DNA of 64,000 nucleotides from Oceanidesulfovibrio indonesiensis (GTDB taxonomy: Bacteria > Desulfobacterota > Desulfovibrionia > Desulfovibrionales > Desulfovibrionaceae). The notes under the pieces are model-generated. The model was given only the letters and a program-made list of their open reading frames with translations. It was not told the DNA's origin and did no database searches. Shown piece by piece: positions 9,234 to 19,213 of the stretch; the first letter of the stretch is position 1; each line of letters starts with the position of its first letter. A program made the translations under genes and the position numbers. The stretch spans positions 50,369-114,368 of the forward strand of contig NZ_QMIE01000015.1 of assembly GCF_007625075.1 (NCBI RefSeq), given 5' to 3'.

Positions 9234-10037
9234 TTATTCCGGCCAAAAAAGCAGCACGATTGGCGCAAGCACCAGTCGGTACAGGGCAAAGGGACGCAGT
9301 GTCATGCGTTGCAACAGTCGTATGAACCCTTTCACCGCGACCCATGCGGCGAAAAACGAAACCACGAAACCCACCGCCAGGTGAATGAGTTCGTCGCCGT
9401 TGAACTGTGTGTAGTTCTGAGCGAAGTCCAGGGTCGTGGCAGCCATCATGATGGGCACAGCGGCAATGAAAGAGTATTCGGCCGCGAGCTTGCGATCCGC
9501 CCCCATGATCATGCCGCCCATGATGGTTGCGGCGGAACGGGAAAAACCGGGCCAGAGCGCCAGGCACTGGAAAAGCCCCACACCGAGGGCGAGCAGGGGA
9601 GTCATGTCGTCCAGGGTGCGATACTTTTTTGGCCGCGGATACGCCTCCACGATGAGAATGGCCACGGCGCCGATGGCCAGGGCCCAGGCCACGGTCTGCG
9701 GACCGAACAGATGTTCTTTGATGGAATCGTGGGCCACGAGGCCGACGATGGATGCCGGAAAGGACGTTATGATGAGGAACCGGATGCCCCGCCACCCGGC
9801 GAAACACGTTTCTCCCTTGGGGGCTGGTCGCAACAAGCCCAGAAAACGCTGGCGGTAGATGACCACCACAGCCAGTATGGCGCCGAGTTGGATGACAACC
9901 TGAAAGGTCGCAGCCTTGGCCCCTGTGAAACCAAGAAGATGCCCGGTAAGGATGAGATGCCCCGTGGATGAAACCGGAAGAAACTCCGTAAGGCCTTCGA
10001 CGATTCCGAGAATGACGGCAGAGAGAAGAAATGGCAT
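9234..10037 (-). CDS. uppP: Undecaprenyl-diphosphatase (UppP/BacA)
   Basis: This 267-residue integral membrane enzyme removes a phosphate from undecaprenyl diphosphate, regenerating the lipid carrier for peptidoglycan and surface polysaccharides; its overproduction gives bacitracin resistance. Both active-site motifs are present: the EGLTEFLPVSSTGHL loop near residues 14-28 and PGFSRSAATIMGG near residue 165. Length and the eight or so helices match the family. It lies between tRNA-Met (downstream) and a small divergent gene, with no operon partner. The call is certain from motifs. Confidence 0.96.
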   Translation of the reverse strand: MPFLLSAVILGIVEGLTEFLPVSSTGHLILTGHLLGFTGAKAATFQVVIQLGAILAVVVIYRQRFLGLLRPAPKGETCFAGWRGIRFLIITSFPASIVGLVAHDSIKEHLFGPQTVAWALAIGAVAILIVEAYPRPKKYRTLDDMTPLLALGVGLFQCLALWPGFSRSAATIMGGMIMGADRKLAAEYSFIAAVPIMMAATTLDFAQNYTQFNGDELIHLAVGFVVSFFAAWVAVKGFIRLLQRMTLRPFALYRLVLAPIVLLFWPE

Positions 10038-10190
10038 GCGTTATCCTGATTTGCACGACGCTGGATTGCGACGCATGGCAGACCCCGCTACACGAGAGAC
10101 GGCTCGTTGGCAAGATGTTCTAGCGGAACGCTTCACGCCAACGTGGCGAATCACCAACATGAATTCGATTGCGCACACAGGAGGCGTCAT

Positions 10191-10385
10191 ATGACCGTCA
10201 TTGATCCCAGCCTGCCGCACATGAAAAAGTCAGTGGCCTATGTTGATGAAAAGCTCAAGGAAGTCGGCAGCGGTCCGCAGGACCGCGAAACCCTGCGCCG
10301 CGTGTGCGAGGAAGCCTCGGTTCTGTTCAGCCTTGGCCCGCAGGAGAGCGTTTTCCTCGAAGAGTTTTTCACCAGGAATGAATAG
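10191..10385 (+). CDS. Small uncharacterised protein (64 residues)
   Basis: A strong AGGAGG site at 10179-10184 stands 6 bases before the ATG, and a good terminator follows, so this looks expressed on its own. The protein, beginning MTVIDPSLPHMKKSVAYVDE, is charged, probably mostly helical, has one Cys and has no membrane segment or signal. I do not recognise a family. It runs divergently from uppP and convergently with the betaine operon. Evidence for coding is the ribosome site, clean frame and terminator; homology is not claimed. Confidence 0.6.
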   Translation: MTVIDPSLPHMKKSVAYVDEKLKEVGSGPQDRETLRRVCEEASVLFSLGPQESVFLEEFFTRNE

Positions 10386-10520
10386 AAAATCTCCTTCCAG
10401 GAGGTGGCGGCTTTCCGCTTCCTGTCATTGGCAAGAAATCGCGTAGAGACCTGTTCCCACGCCACAGGTCCCCCTGAAGAAAGGAAGCATGTTCGATCAA
10501 CTCTGTGCGGTTTTCAAAGG

Positions 10521-10553
10521 AAAACGGGGAAGATCTTCGACCTTCCCCGTTTT
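10521..10553. terminator. Bidirectional rho-independent terminator
   Basis: AAAACGGGGAAG (10521-10532) pairs perfectly with CTTCCCCGTTTT (10542-10553) across a 9-base loop. The A and T runs at the ends serve both the small gene and the convergent betaine operon. Confidence 0.88.
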
Positions 10554-10577
10554 GCAAGCATGGCGTTCTGGTTGTGT

Positions 10578-11414
10578 CTATTTCCTGCGGAAGTGCAGGA
10601 TGCCCCAGGTGAGATAGCCGTTCTTGCCGCCGTTCACCCAGTGGGAAAGCCCGACCTTCATGCGGTCCACATAGTCCTGGTTCACCTCGCGGACCAACTC
10701 TTCCTCGCGTCGCGTGGTTTCGTCCAGCACGCGCGCGTAATGGACCGGCAGATGCTGGGCCAGCTCGTCGAATCCAACGTCCTCGAACCCCAGCTTTGCA
10801 GCTTCCTCGCGATAGAACCCGGGGGAGCCAAGGGAGCTCAGGTGAATGCGGTCCAGGATTGGTTGCAACACGCCGTCCGGGCAATCATCCGTCTGCATGG
10901 GATCGGTGAAAATGAGCTCGCCGCCGGGTTTGAGCACGCGTGCGGCCTCGGCCAGCACCTTGGCGCGGTCTCCGCTGTGCAGAATGGCGTCCTGGGACCA
11001 GACCACGTCGAATGATTCGTCCGGATAGGGAATGGCCTCGAAGCTGGCGTCCACGACCTCAACCCTGTCTTCCAGGCCCTGCGCTTTGTTGATTTCGCGG
11101 TCGCGGCAGTTCTGTTCCTCGCTCAGGTTCAGGGCGACCACGTGGCAGTCGTACTTTTTAGCCAGGAAACGGGCGGCGCCACCGTAGCCGGCGCCGAGAT
11201 CAATGACGCGGCATCCCGGGCGAAGGGATTGGAGGTGGCCGGCCATGCGCTCCACGGTCTTGCGGCTGGCGTCCGCAATGGGGCTGGCGTCAGTTTCATA
11301 GAGGCCGATGTGGATGTCCTCGCCTCCCCATATGTTGAAGTAGAACCTGTCGGCGTCGCTGGAGTTGTAGTAGCTGCGGGCTGTCTCCACAGTGGCGCAG
11401 TAATCCTTTGTCAT
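10578..11414 (-). CDS. Sarcosine/dimethylglycine N-methyltransferase (betaine synthesis, later steps)
   Basis: The 278-residue SAM-dependent methyltransferase matches the SDMT type known from halophiles such as Halorhodospira. The N-terminal signature YYNSSDADRFYFNIWGGED is diagnostic, and the SAM site is CRVIDLGAGYGGAARFLA, followed by VVALNLSEEQ and SFDVVWSQDAILH. It methylates sarcosine to dimethylglycine and then to glycine betaine. The ATG at 11412-11414 is 2 bases after the stop of the upstream methyltransferase, and its AAGGAG lies inside that gene, so translation is probably coupled. The two genes together give a complete glycine-to-betaine route. Substrate preference is inferred from the family and the pairing. 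Confidence 0.9.
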   Translation of the reverse strand: MTKDYCATVETARSYYNSSDADRFYFNIWGGEDIHIGLYETDASPIADASRKTVERMAGHLQSLRPGCRVIDLGAGYGGAARFLAKKYDCHVVALNLSEEQNCRDREINKAQGLEDRVEVVDASFEAIPYPDESFDVVWSQDAILHSGDRAKVLAEAARVLKPGGELIFTDPMQTDDCPDGVLQPILDRIHLSSLGSPGFYREEAAKLGFEDVGFDELAQHLPVHYARVLDETTRREEELVREVNQDYVDRMKVGLSHWVNGGKNGYLTWGILHFRRK

Positions 11415-11416
11415 GC

Positions 11417-12229
<813 letters not shown>

Positions 12230-12431
12230 GGTCTTTCCTCCTGGTTTTAGCGCGCCAATGCTTCGCGGCCTGGGAGGGGCCAAGGAGCGCCGGCCAGATT
12301 CCGCACGTCCGCAAATCGTACGATACGCAGGAAAAAGGCTCTGGTTCATCAGGTTTCGGCCATGTTGCGAATTGGCCGAGAGTGTGACACCGCCGGAATC
12401 CGCTCGGTAGAGGGACGCCGGTCGATGCGCT

Positions 12432-12459
12432 ATTTTATGCAGGGAAAGCGCCCAGCCAA
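12432..12459 (-). promoter_or_regulatory. Candidate sigma-70 promoter of the betaine operon
   Basis: On the minus strand TTGGCT (12454-12459) precedes TAAAAT (12432-12437) by 16 bases. The -10 is good, the -35 modest. The predicted leader is about 200 bases, unusually long, and could hold further control. I see no clear operator. Confidence 0.35.
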
Positions 12460-12540
12460 ACAGCATGCGTAACGAGAAGACGCGATGGTAGCTGTTGCAA
12501 GGTGGCCAACCCCGCAGGGGGAGGGCGTGTCCATAGCGCA

Positions 12541-12839
12541 AAACCAGAATCCAAGAAAAAATATTACAACGGATTCACGCTACGAATGCTATGTGATCAC
12601 AACAAATGCACCCGTATTGTGTACTGAATGAAATACATCAATGACAGTACATCATGGGCATTGGGAAATTGCTTTACGCAGCTATCCAATTGGATTGAAC
12701 GGAGGGTAAACGAGCCATATAGTGTTGTCAAACCACCGCAAATATAAGAAATATTTAATACATTTCAACACATTGAGGAGCGCTTTGCGAATTCTGTCAC
12801 AAAAAAGATCCCAAATTTTTCATACAGAAAAAATTCAAC
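12541..12839. other. AT-rich non-coding stretch between betaine operon and engB
   Basis: By my count about 36% GC over 300 bases, against roughly 60% in the flanking genes. No frame of useful length is open. It contains a 12-bp palindrome ATCCAATTGGAT (12684-12695) and an AT-only hairpin just downstream of engB. It may hold regulatory sites or be a remnant of inserted DNA. The wider gene-free interval is 12230-12839. Confidence 0.5.
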
Positions 12840-13433
12840 TTACGCGGGGCCATCCGCTGTGGCTTCCCTGATGGCGTCCCAGAGCTCGTCAACCCCCTCG
12901 CCGGTGAAGCTGGAGAAGAACAACGGGGCGGCGTCTCCCAGAAGCAGGGACCAGGCCTTGCGGGTCCGGGCGCGATCGCGCTGCTTGCACTTGTCGGCTT
13001 TTGTCAGTACCGGCAGTACCGGCAGTTTTTGAGAGCGGCAGTAGTCCACCAGATCGATGTCGATGCGCTGCGGCTCCAGTCGGCAATCCAGCAGGACGGC
13101 CACGCCGCGAAGCTCCGGGGTCCTGGTCAGGTAGGTCTGGGTCAGTTTCGCCCACTTGGCCCGTTCGGACTTGGAGCATTTTGCGTAGCCGTAGCCCGGC
13201 AGGTCCACGATGAAGAAGCCGCCAGGCTCCACTCGGTAGTAGTTGATAGAGCGTGTCTTGCCCGGCGTGGCGCTGACCTTGGCCAGGGTCCTGCGCCTGC
13301 CGGCGATGGTGTTGATAAGTGAGGACTTGCCAACGTTGGAGCGCCCCGCAAGAGCGATCTGGGGAACGTCCTTGTGGGCGAGCTGGTCCTCGGTGTACGC
13401 GGTTGTTTCGAGAGTCAGGGTCATGGGGGGCAT
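12840..13433 (-). CDS. engB: Ribosome biogenesis GTPase EngB (YsxC/YihA)
   Basis: A small TrmE-Era-like GTPase that assists assembly of the large ribosomal subunit. The G1 motif is [11 protein letters not shown], a TPGKTRS switch follows, G3 is DLPGYG and G4 is TKAD, all in the expected order; length is about 197 residues. The start is uncertain: ATG at 13431-13433 and ATG at 13422-13424 are both possible, neither with a clear Shine-Dalgarno, and the frame is open to 13487. It is divergent from aroQ. A perfect TTGACA lies at 13481-13486 on the opposite strand, without a convincing -10. Confidence 0.92.
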   Translation of the reverse strand: MPPMTLTLETTAYTEDQLAHKDVPQIALAGRSNVGKSSLINTIAGRRRTLAKVSATPGKTRSINYYRVEPGGFFIVDLPGYGYAKCSKSERAKWAKLTQTYLTRTPELRGVAVLLDCRLEPQRIDIDLVDYCRSQKLPVLPVLTKADKCKQRDRARTRKAWSLLLGDAAPLFFSSFTGEGVDELWDAIREATADGPA

Positions 13434-13577
13434 TGTATTACTCGCATGTTTTGCATCGTATGTACTTGAAAAGAAATATCTTGACAAATTCTAGACTCTA
13501 AGACCACAAAGACGGATGTTAAACTAGTCCTAATGGTGCGGCCAGTTCAATTTTTTCGATGCACAGGAGAACCGGGG

Positions 13578-14051
13578 GTGCACGTGCCCACGCCTCGCTA
13601 CGAATTCCTCATACTCAACGGTCCCAATCTTGGCCATCTCGGAAAACGCCAGCCCGAAATCTACGGTTCCGCAGGCATGGACGCCGTGCCGGGGCAGGTC
13701 CGCAGCCTTATGGGCGACGTCGCCGAGAGCATCCGGCTGGATTTTTTCCAGTCCAACTCGGAAGGTACGCTCATTGACCGGCTGGAAAGTGCATACGGGG
13801 CCGGGACCCACGGCGTGGTGTTCAACGCAGGGGCATACACCCACACGTCACTTGCGCTGGCAGACTGCCTGGCGTGGATCAAGCTCCCATGCGTGGAGGT
13901 CCACATCTCCAATATCTGGGCCCGTAGCGAGCCGTTGCGGCACCGAAGCTACATCGGTCGGCATGTGGTCGGCGTCATAGCCGGATTCGGCATCATGAGC
14001 TACGCGCTGGCTGTCCAGGCGCTTTTCCATCACATCAACGAAAACGCCTGA
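13578..14051 (+). CDS. aroQ: 3-Dehydroquinate dehydratase, type II
   Basis: The third shikimate-pathway enzyme, converting 3-dehydroquinate to 3-dehydroshikimate by anti-elimination. Type II motifs are clear: [21 protein letters not shown] (with the lid Arg and catalytic Tyr), NAGAYTHTS and [18 protein letters not shown]. The usual NLNLLG is NLGHLG here and NPGAY is NAGAY, mild departures. GTG at 13578 is chosen because AGGAGA stands 7 bases upstream; an ATG at 13533 has no ribosome site. First gene of a cluster with efp 13 bases downstream, a conserved neighbourhood. Confidence 0.93.
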   Translation: MHVPTPRYEFLILNGPNLGHLGKRQPEIYGSAGMDAVPGQVRSLMGDVAESIRLDFFQSNSEGTLIDRLESAYGAGTHGVVFNAGAYTHTSLALADCLAWIKLPCVEVHISNIWARSEPLRHRSYIGRHVVGVIAGFGIMSYALAVQALFHHINENA

Positions 14052-14064
14052 GGAGGGCGCGCGA

Positions 14065-14631
14065 ATGTATTCGACCAAGGATTTCAAGGGTGGACTGAAA
14101 ATAGAATGGGACGGCACGCCGTACGAGATCATCGAAGCCAGCCATTACAAGCCTGGCAAGGGCGGCGCGTTCGTCCGCACCAAGCTGCGCAATATGCTCA
14201 CCGGCGGCATTGTAGAGAACAACTTCCGATCCGGCGAGAAGGTGGGAAAGCCGGACATGGAGACTCGCGCCATGCAGTATCTTTACAAGGACGGCGACGA
14301 CTACGTCTTCATGGACATGAACTCCTACGAGCAGGTCCACATTACGGAAGAGCAGGCTTCAGACAAGGGCGGCTACCTCAAGGACGGCCAGGAAGCCAAG
14401 GTGCTGTTCTACAACGGCCAGCCTCTGGACCTGGAAATCCCAGTGTCCACGGTGCTCGAAGTGACTGAGACCGAGCCTGGCGTGAAGGGCGATACGGTGT
14501 CCAGCACGTTCAAACCGGCCGTGATGGAGACGGGCATCACCATCCAGGTGCCGCTCTTCATCAACATCGGCGATCGGATCAAGATAGACACCCGGAGCGG
14601 GAACTACCTCGGCCGGGAGGGGTCCGCCTAA
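14065..14631 (+). CDS. efp: Translation elongation factor P
   Basis: The 188-residue protein relieves ribosome stalling at consecutive prolines. All three OB-like domains are present, ending [10 protein letters not shown]. The modified loop is [10 protein letters not shown], so the site of post-translational modification is Lys32 (the PGKG lysine), as in the EpmA/EpmB-type factors; the modifying enzymes are not in this window. AGGAGG precedes the ATG. It sits between aroQ and ftsK with gaps of 13 and 1 bases, so co-transcription is likely. Confidence 0.97.
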   Translation: MYSTKDFKGGLKIEWDGTPYEIIEASHYKPGKGGAFVRTKLRNMLTGGIVENNFRSGEKVGKPDMETRAMQYLYKDGDDYVFMDMNSYEQVHITEEQASDKGGYLKDGQEAKVLFYNGQPLDLEIPVSTVLEVTETEPGVKGDTVSSTFKPAVMETGITIQVPLFINIGDRIKIDTRSGNYLGREGSA

Positions 14632-14632
14632 A

Positions 14633-17272
14633 ATGCCCCGGGCGGCAACGCCGGATATGCAGGCATCTTCATCGCGACATAACGGACTCGGCCGGGACCT
14701 TCTCGGTCTTGCCTGCACCTTCCTTGCGTGCTTCCTGCTGCTGGGGATCGTCACCTACCATCCGCACGACCCGAGCTTCACACAGGTCGTCTCGCCAGGA
14801 ACGCCTGTGCACAATGGAGCGGGCATGGCGGGCGCATACGCCGCAGGCTTGCTGGTGGACCTGGTGGGCGTTGCTGCGTACGTGTTTCCTGCAGTTTTTA
14901 TACTTCTCGCGCTGAAGAACTTCATCCATCGCTTGAGGTTTCCGTGGTGGAGATGGATGGGCCTTGGGCTGCTTACGCTTTTCATCGCCGCAATATCCTC
15001 TACGTTCATGGCCGGTTTCTCCATCGGCAGAGTGGCCGGCGGCGGTTTTCTGGGTGAAAGCCTGGCCACCTGGACTGGCTATGTACTGGGGCCTTGGGGA
15101 GCGCGAATCCTGGCTGGCATTGGCCTGCTCCTCGCAGTGCAATTGCTGGCCGGGGATATCTGGTCCCCGCTTGTGGCTCCGCTTCGCACATCTGTGCAGA
15201 ACTTCTTTTCCAAACACCAGGAGCGCAAAAAGCGAAAGGAACGGTTGAAGAAACTCCTCAAAAGTTTCGAAGAGAGCGGTGAAGAACCTACCCAGGAGGA
15301 ACTGGAAGCGCGTTTGGCCGCACTGGAAGCGGACGAGGATGCCGATGACTTCGCCGAAGAAGAGGGCGCCTATCCATATAGTATGGATGTCGATGTCGAC
15401 GGCGCCGTAGAAGACGCCCCCTGGGCCGACAGTGCGAGGGAAGTTGAAGAGGATGAAGCCCCCATCGTCTTCAACGACGGAAAGGCGGAGCCGGCGCGTT
15501 CTCGTGCAGAGCCGGAGGAAGTGTACGTCGAGGACGAAGAAAGCGACACGGGGGAAGACTTCGATGCAAACGATCCCATCATGGCGCTCGAACGATTGAG
15601 CCATACGGCCAAGCTCAGGCTTCAGCAGGAGAGTGCCGAAGAATCTTCTGCAATTGAGCCTCCGACACAAGAGGACATTATCTCCCTTGAGAGCGAAACC
15701 GCGCCGGAACCTGTATCCAAACCGCGCACGCCGGCCGGCGAAGGGCGGGACGTGGTGATGGAAGGGCAGATCGACCCGGAAGCCGATCTGGTGCGCGACT
15801 CGAAAAAGCTCAGCGAGCGCAAGCTCAAAAAGCTGATCCTGCCGCCTAAGGCTCTGCTGGCATCCGTGGAGGGCGAGACCAAAGCCACGCCGCCCGAAGA
15901 ACTGAAGCGTCAGGCACAGGCGCTGCACACCACGTTGCAGGATTTCGGAGTGCAGGGCGAGGTGACGGCTGTTCGGCCCGGTCCCGTGGTCACGCTGTTC
16001 GAGTTCAAACCGGCGCCCGGCATAAAAATATCCAAGATCGCTAACCTTTCCGACGACTTGGCTCTGACGCTCAAGGCCATGGCTATCCGCATCGAGGCGC
16101 CAATCCCCGGTAAGGACACCGTGGGCGTGGAGATCCCCAGCAAGTACCGGCAGACCGTGCACTACCGGGAGATTCTGGAGTCCGGCGCATACGCCAAATC
16201 GGAATCGTATCTTACCTTGGCTTTGGGCAAGGACATCAACGGTGAGCCCTGCGTGGCCGACCTGGCCAAGATGCCGCACCTGCTGGTGGCCGGCGCCACT
16301 GGCACGGGCAAGTCTGTCTGTCTCAACTCTCTGCTGCTTTCCATTCTTTTCAAGGCAAAGCCGGCCGAGGTGAAGCTGCTCCTGGTGGACCCAAAGCGCA
16401 TCGAACTCGCGGTGTACGCGGACCTGCCGCACCTCATCCATCCCGTGGTCACGGAGATGTCCCACGCCAAGAATGCGCTGGAATGGGCCGTGCACGAGAT
16501 GGACCAGCGTTACCAGGCCATGGCAAAGCTCGCCGTGCGGAACGTTCAGGGATACAACGAAAAGCTCAAGAAGCTCACGCAGGAGCAGCGCGTCGCCCTG
16601 GATAACCCGGAGCCCATACCCTATCTCGTCATCGTCATCGACGAACTGGCCGACCTCATGCTTATCGCGGCGAAGGAAGTGGAAATGTCCATCGTGCGGC
16701 TGGCCCAGCTGGCGCGCGCGGCCGGCATCCACATGATACTCGCCACCCAGCGACCCAGCGTGGATGTCGTCACCGGTCTCATCAAGGCCAACTTTCCCTG
16801 CCGTATTTCCTTCCAAGTCACGTCCAAGCACGACTCCCGGACGATTCTGGACACCGTGGGCTCCGAACACCTGCTGGGCAAGGGCGACATGCTCTTCAAA
16901 CCAGGTGGTGGGAAATTACAAAGAATTCATGGGGCTTTTGTCAGTGACGAAGATGTTGCAGCCGTTGTGAACTTCTGGAAAGCTCAGCAACAGCCGTCAT
17001 ACTCCATGGACTTTTCGAGCTGGTCCACGGAGGGAGACGCTGAGGGCGGGTCCGAGATCGGCCCGGGTGAGATGGACAACGACCAGAAATATCAGGACGC
17101 CGTGGATTTTGTGACGAACCAGGGCAAGGCCTCGATATCCTTGCTTCAACGGCGGTTCCGCATCGGTTTCAACAAGGCCGCGCGGTACATCGAGCAGATG
17201 GAAGTGGACGGCATCGTCGGTCCTGCCGACGGCTCCAAGCCCAGGCCGGTGCTGCGAGGTCGCGACGAATAA
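14633..17272 (+). CDS. ftsK: DNA translocase FtsK
   Basis: The 879-residue septal DNA pump has an N-terminal domain of about four membrane helices (residues 20-185), an acidic low-complexity linker (about 215-400), and the alpha/beta RecA-like motor with Walker A GATGTGKS and Walker B YLVIVIDELADLM. The C-terminal gamma winged helix follows (QGKASISLLQRRFRIGFNKAARYIEQME), which reads the KOPS guide sequences. It helps resolve chromosome dimers with XerCD; xerD is 7 kb away. Start ATG is 1 base after the efp stop with GGGAGGGG upstream, suggesting coupled translation. Confidence 0.97.
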   Translation: MPRAATPDMQASSSRHNGLGRDLLGLACTFLACFLLLGIVTYHPHDPSFTQVVSPGTPVHNGAGMAGAYAAGLLVDLVGVAAYVFPAVFILLALKNFIHRLRFPWWRWMGLGLLTLFIAAISSTFMAGFSIGRVAGGGFLGESLATWTGYVLGPWGARILAGIGLLLAVQLLAGDIWSPLVAPLRTSVQNFFSKHQERKKRKERLKKLLKSFEESGEEPTQEELEARLAALEADEDADDFAEEEGAYPYSMDVDVDGAVEDAPWADSAREVEEDEAPIVFNDGKAEPARSRAEPEEVYVEDEESDTGEDFDANDPIMALERLSHTAKLRLQQESAEESSAIEPPTQEDIISLESETAPEPVSKPRTPAGEGRDVVMEGQIDPEADLVRDSKKLSERKLKKLILPPKALLASVEGETKATPPEELKRQAQALHTTLQDFGVQGEVTAVRPGPVVTLFEFKPAPGIKISKIANLSDDLALTLKAMAIRIEAPIPGKDTVGVEIPSKYRQTVHYREILESGAYAKSESYLTLALGKDINGEPCVADLAKMPHLLVAGATGTGKSVCLNSLLLSILFKAKPAEVKLLLVDPKRIELAVYADLPHLIHPVVTEMSHAKNALEWAVHEMDQRYQAMAKLAVRNVQGYNEKLKKLTQEQRVALDNPEPIPYLVIVIDELADLMLIAAKEVEMSIVRLAQLARAAGIHMILATQRPSVDVVTGLIKANFPCRISFQVTSKHDSRTILDTVGSEHLLGKGDMLFKPGGGKLQRIHGAFVSDEDVAAVVNFWKAQQQPSYSMDFSSWSTEGDAEGGSEIGPGEMDNDQKYQDAVDFVTNQGKASISLLQRRFRIGFNKAARYIEQMEVDGIVGPADGSKPRPVLRGRDE

Positions 17273-17293
17273 CAAACACAGGCGGTATCTACC

Positions 17294-17989
17294 GTGAAAA
17301 AACTTTTCGCATTTTTTCTCTGCATCATGTGCGTTACGTTGGGCGTTTCCCTCGCTCATGCGCAGACGACCACTATAGGCGACCCGGACCCCGAGCTCAT
17401 GCAGAAGCTCCAAAAGCGGTATGAAACGCTGAAAGGGTTCCAGGCCGAGTTCTCGCAAGTGCTTGTCAATAAATCCAGCGGAGATGCCCAGCAGCGCACT
17501 GGTGTCATCGCGTTCAAAAAGCCCCAGCTCATCCGATGGGAGACCCTGGAGCCGGAACCGGAGCTCCTCCTGGTGGGGGAGGATTTCGTTTGGGACTATT
17601 ATCCGGACGAGGAAATCGTCTACAAATACCATGTGGAAGAGCTTCTGGAATCTCAAACAATGCTGCGGTTCATCTCCGGAAAGGCCAGCCTTGAAGAAGA
17701 CTTCTTCGTCACGGAGATAGACGACCCCGAAACCCCCGAGCTGGTGAAGCTCGACCTCGTGCCCAAAGTCCCGGAGCCCGGTCTGGTGCAGGCATTTGTC
17801 TGGGTGGAGCCCAAGGAAACTCTGTTCAGGAAGATCACCCTGCTGGATTTCTACGGCAACGAGAACACCGTCGCATTCGAGGATATCGAGATCAATCCGA
17901 CCTTCGAACGAGACGCCTTCATGTTCACGCCACCGCCGGATGTGGAGTTGTTTGACAATACCACCAAAGAACGTGGAGTCGGCGAGTAA
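17294..17989 (+). CDS. lolA: Outer-membrane lipoprotein carrier LolA
   Basis: The 231-residue protein begins with a signal peptide (KKLFAFFLCIMCVTLGVSLAHAQ) and then the LolA beta-barrel fold: QKRYETLKGFQAEFSQ, PQLIRWETLEPEPELLLV, then DFVWDYYPDEE. LolA ferries lipoproteins from the inner-membrane LolCDE complex to the outer membrane. It starts with GTG 21 bases after ftsK, with only a weak AGGCGG site. ftsK-lolA order is shared with gammaproteobacteria such as E. coli. A second LolA-fold gene follows immediately. Confidence 0.9.
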   Translation: MKKLFAFFLCIMCVTLGVSLAHAQTTTIGDPDPELMQKLQKRYETLKGFQAEFSQVLVNKSSGDAQQRTGVIAFKKPQLIRWETLEPEPELLLVGEDFVWDYYPDEEIVYKYHVEELLESQTMLRFISGKASLEEDFFVTEIDDPETPELVKLDLVPKVPEPGLVQAFVWVEPKETLFRKITLLDFYGNENTVAFEDIEINPTFERDAFMFTPPPDVELFDNTTKERGVGE

Positions 17990-17992
17990 GCG

Positions 17993-18718
17993 GTGCGAAT
18001 GAAATCAAACCGCAGTATTCGATTCAGCTGGACTCGCAGGATTACAGCATTGATTGCCGCCTATATGTTCGTGTTGAGCGTATGCACCCCGATTGCGAAA
18101 GCTGAAGGTACGCCGGAGCAGGGTGGTTGTGTACTACTGGAGCGTATGGTCTCAGCGTACGAATCAGCCGGGCGCTTGCAGGCGGATTTTTCCCTGGACA
18201 CGGAATTCCTTGCGAACAAACACCACAGCGGAACAGTGTCGCTGGAACGGCCGTGTTGCTTGCGGGTGGTTTTCGACGCACCGCAAAGAAAAACTTTTCT
18301 GGCGAACAGGGATGCCCAATACGAGTATCTCCCGGACGAAAATAAGGCATACAGGTACCGTACGGACACCAATTTCCGACCCTCAGAAGCATACGGGCTG
18401 TATCTACAGATGCGGCAGTTTCTTGCCTATGTCCGGCCGGTCGGCGCGGAGCCCCTGGATGATGGCCTGATGCGGGTCCGACTCGTACCTGTGGATTCCA
18501 TCCCACAGGTGTCCGAGATCAAGCTCGATATCGAAGAAACAAGCGGCATGCTCCGCCGCGCCGTGGTTCTGAATGACAAAGGCGACGAACTGCTTCGGCT
18601 CTCACTCGACGGGTATGCGATGCCGGAAGAGTGGCCGGCCAGTCACTTCGAGCCACCTGCAGATGCACGCATCTACACGCCCATGGTCGAGCGGGACTTT
18701 CTCAACTCCGACCGCTGA
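17993..18718 (+). CDS. Second LolA-fold periplasmic protein
   Basis: This 241-residue protein, 3 bases behind lolA, has a basic N-terminus and signal peptide (about residues 15-36, ending AKA) and the same fold pattern: MVSAYESAGRLQADFSLD, then GTVSLERPCCLRVVFDAPQ, then NRDAQYEYLPDENKAY. It is a diverged tandem copy, more Cys-rich than the first. The GTG at 17993 and ATG at 17999 are both possible starts. Its cargo could be a specialised lipoprotein or glycolipid set, as for LolA-like partners elsewhere; that is inference. It converges with the VOC gene after 8 bases and no terminator is visible. Confidence 0.78.
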   Translation: MRMKSNRSIRFSWTRRITALIAAYMFVLSVCTPIAKAEGTPEQGGCVLLERMVSAYESAGRLQADFSLDTEFLANKHHSGTVSLERPCCLRVVFDAPQRKTFLANRDAQYEYLPDENKAYRYRTDTNFRPSEAYGLYLQMRQFLAYVRPVGAEPLDDGLMRVRLVPVDSIPQVSEIKLDIEETSGMLRRAVVLNDKGDELLRLSLDGYAMPEEWPASHFEPPADARIYTPMVERDFLNSDR

Positions 18719-18726
18719 AAGCGTTG

Positions 18727-19161
18727 CTATTCCATCGACTCCGGTACGATTATCGAGCCGTCTTCCGCGATGGGAAAGAAGGGATTCCAGCAAACCTCCC
18801 ACAAGTGCCCGTCCGGATCCGCAAAATATCCTGAGTATCCACCCCAGAACACATCCTGCGCAGGCTTGACCACGGTGCCGCCCGCGGCTTCGGCTTCCGC
18901 CAGAATCCGATCCGCCTCGGCCCGATCCCGTACGTTGTAGGCAAGGGTGATGCCGGAAAAACCGCCGCCTTCGGCTGACACCTGCGCATCCTCGGCCAGT
19001 TTGTCCCGAGGATAGAGGGCCAGCGCCACCCCGTTCAGTTGGTAGAAAATGATGTGCTCGTCGCTGATGCCGGCCTCGGTAAAGCCCATCTGACGATAGA
19101 ACTTCGAGGCGCGCTCAAGACTTTGCACCCCCAGACTCACCATGCTGAGGCGTTGTTCCAT
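18727..19161 (-). CDS. VOC family protein (glyoxalase/bleomycin-resistance fold)
   Basis: A 144-residue vicinal-oxygen-chelate protein: two beta-alpha-beta-beta-beta modules, with VSLGVQSLERASKFYRQMGF at the start and GGYSGYFADPDGHLWEVCWNP at the end, the last including the metal-ligand Glu. Members are metalloenzymes (lyases, dioxygenases) or antibiotic-binding proteins; no substrate can be assigned. AGGAGG stands 4 bases before the ATG at 19159-19161. It lies downstream of the pseudouridine synthase on the same strand. Confidence 0.85.
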   Translation of the reverse strand: MEQRLSMVSLGVQSLERASKFYRQMGFTEAGISDEHIIFYQLNGVALALYPRDKLAEDAQVSAEGGGFSGITLAYNVRDRAEADRILAEAEAAGGTVVKPAQDVFWGGYSGYFADPDGHLWEVCWNPFFPIAEDGSIIVPESME

Positions 19162-19213
19162 GGTTTCCTCCTGAGCTATGGCGCATACACTGTTCTTTAA
19201 AAACGTACTACAT

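Noticed and set aside
13481..13503. Perfect TTGACA upstream of aroQ as a promoter
   Set aside because: No acceptable -10 hexamer lies 16-18 bases downstream.
14669..16870. 733-codon open frame opposite ftsK
   Set aside because: It is an antisense shadow of ftsK, His/Gln/Arg-rich with no domain, whereas ftsK has all its motifs.
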